DNA of 16,372 bases, taken from assembly GCA_946886375.1 (NCBI GenBank), contig CAMPIL010000030.1:1-16372 (forward strand). Direction: 5' to 3'. The DNA comes from an uncultured Phycisphaerales bacterium (lineage in GTDB: Bacteria > Planctomycetota > Phycisphaerae > Phycisphaerales > SM1A02). Below the pieces are notes generated by a model, which had not been told where the DNA came from, searched no databases, and saw only the letters and a list, made by a program, of their open reading frames with translations. The translations under genes were made by a program, and so were the position numbers. Positions 15,350 to 16,372 of the stretch are shown one piece after another; the stretch's first letter is position 1, and every line of letters starts with the position of its first letter.

Positions 15350-16372
15350 TCAGGACCCCATCCGCTGCGCGAGCAACGCCACATCCGCGCCGTTGACGAT
15401 GCCATCGCGATTCAGATCGCCCGCGCATGCGCCGCTTGCAGGGCACCGGCCGATCATGCCCAGCAGCGCGTGCAAGTCTGTGAGCGTCACATGGCCGTCG
15501 CCGTTCAGATCACCCACGAGTGAAAAGGAGTTGGCCAACACATGCGCTGCGATCTGGCGGCCGGCGAGCAGGCCGTCTAGGTTGTCGAAGCGGAAGTGAA
15601 TCCCGCCGTACAACCGGCTCGCGGCGGCTTCTTCGGCTGCGGCGTCCAAACTGTGAAACGACCGCGTCACGCCGGGCAGACCATCCGAGGTGGTCGAAAA
15701 TTCCACGGCATCAGCGCCCAAGACGTGCGCAAGAACCCGCGCCGCCGCGCCGCTGAATGTGCTGTGACCGGAACTGTACGTGGGAAACGGCGGGGTCGGT
15801 ATCAAGGGCAGCCACGAAGCATCGGCCAACGTGGACGGGTTGCCGTCGGTATCGGCGTGCACAATCGCTGTGATCGGCCGCCAGAAGTTGAACGCGTACT
15901 TGCTGTCCCAGCATGCAATCGCGGCGTCGGCCATGGCGCAGTTGAGCATGGCGTACATGCGGGCCGTGTTCACCAGGGACAAGCCCTGCGTGCGCGACAA
16001 GTCACCGGCAATGCGGTTCCAGTGGCCCGGCGGCGTTACGGTGCCTGCGCCATCGGCCCAGAATCGCGCGATCTGGGTTTGATCGGCTGTGCGAACCGCG
16101 CTGTCGATGCGGCCCAGATCGCGAACTTCGTCGAGCGCGATCGCATAGGCCTCGGCGACCAGAGCGGGCGGGCCGGGGCAGCGAAATTGCGATGGGCTGG
16201 ACATTGTCCAGCATGCGACGGTCGCCCAATTGGGAAGAAGGGCCGGCGCGAATGCTGGAGGCGTTGGCTGCCAGAAGCCGGGCAGATTGAGCGGCATATA
16301 TGGCGAGGCGACCGCAGAGCCATCGTTGGCGCGGGCGGCAAGGACCATCTCGCCGCACGCCTTGCCGAAGGA
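15350..16372 (-). CDS. Vanadium-dependent haloperoxidase-like enzyme with dockerin-like tail (5' partial)
   Basis: The frame is open to the window edge (SFGKACGE precedes the Met at 16348), so the start is missing; 340 residues are seen. Numbering is from that Met. It belongs to the PAP2/vanadium chloroperoxidase superfamily, and the vanadate-pocket residues are all present. Lys150 and Arg157 lie in KYAFNFWRP, which has the K-x6-R spacing of the fungal chloroperoxidase. His195 is the acid-base His in TYSSGHSTFSG. Arg245 and His251 lie in RLYGGIHF with R-x5-H spacing. Family members oxidise halides with H2O2, or act as phosphatases. Residues 278-332 are two dockerin-like Ca-binding repeats (GDLNGDGHVTLTDLHALL and GDLNRDGIVNGADVALL). 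Such tails imply export. Halide choice cannot be told from sequence by eye. Confidence 0.92.
   Translation of the reverse strand, partial: SFGKACGEMVLAARANDGSAVASPYMPLNLPGFWQPTPPAFAPALLPNWATVACWTMSSPSQFRCPGPPALVAEAYAIALDEVRDLGRIDSAVRTADQTQIARFWADGAGTVTPPGHWNRIAGDLSRTQGLSLVNTARMYAMLNCAMADAAIACWDSKYAFNFWRPITAIVHADTDGNPSTLADASWLPLIPTPPFPTYSSGHSTFSGAAARVLAHVLGADAVEFSTTSDGLPGVTRSFHSLDAAAEEAAASRLYGGIHFRFDNLDGLLAGRQIAAHVLANSFSLVGDLNGDGHVTLTDLHALLGMIGRCPASGACAGDLNRDGIVNGADVALLAQRMGS

Noticed and set aside
14795..15523. Plus-strand open frames across 14795-15599
   Set aside because: They overlap the HdeD and haloperoxidase genes on the other strand and show no domain or plausible start.

Overview
The window is GC-rich DNA that looks like a chromosome fragment of a Planctomycetota bacterium, most likely class Phycisphaerae. 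The lineage call is an inference from signature proteins. Two secreted proteins carry dockerin-like repeats, one in the phycisphaeral 'GGDGVVNVNDLL' style. There is a VPAPA-type PEP-CTERM protein, a short zinc ribbon protein with a 'CGYNLGG' motif, and an outer-membrane TonB-dependent receptor. No rRNA, tRNA, CRISPR array, transposase, integrase or phage gene was seen.

Left part (1-5000): the 3' end of a secreted repeat protein with dockerin-like repeats; a complete MgtE magnesium channel; a convergent four-helix membrane protein of unknown function; a zinc ribbon membrane-anchored small protein; an intergenic stretch with a minus-strand terminator and a possible wrecked zinc-ribbon mini-gene; malate dehydrogenase with a readable promoter; and a small exported protein of unknown function. 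Middle (5000-6800): a stand-alone STAS protein followed by a YcaQ/AlkX-type DNA glycosylase, both on the plus strand.

Right-centre (6838-13064, minus strand): a four-gene envelope signalling cluster, read in the order TonB-dependent receptor, YfiR-family periplasmic protein, CHASE8-HAMP-PAS3 hybrid histidine kinase, single-domain response regulator. Genes two and three are 4 bases apart and genes three and four may overlap by ATGA. This resembles the Pseudomonas YfiR/YfiN pair, but with a histidine kinase phosphorelay in place of the diguanylate cyclase output and a TonB receptor as the outer-membrane partner. It is the best candidate for an under-described system in this window.

Right end (13391-16372, minus strand): a PEP-CTERM protein with a strong SD, a strong terminator and a palindrome-rich leader; an HdeD/DUF308 membrane protein; and the 3' part of a vanadium-haloperoxidase-like enzyme with intact active-site residues and a C-terminal dockerin-like pair. 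Apart from the signalling cluster, neighbours do not form an obvious pathway, and most genes appear to be separate transcription units.
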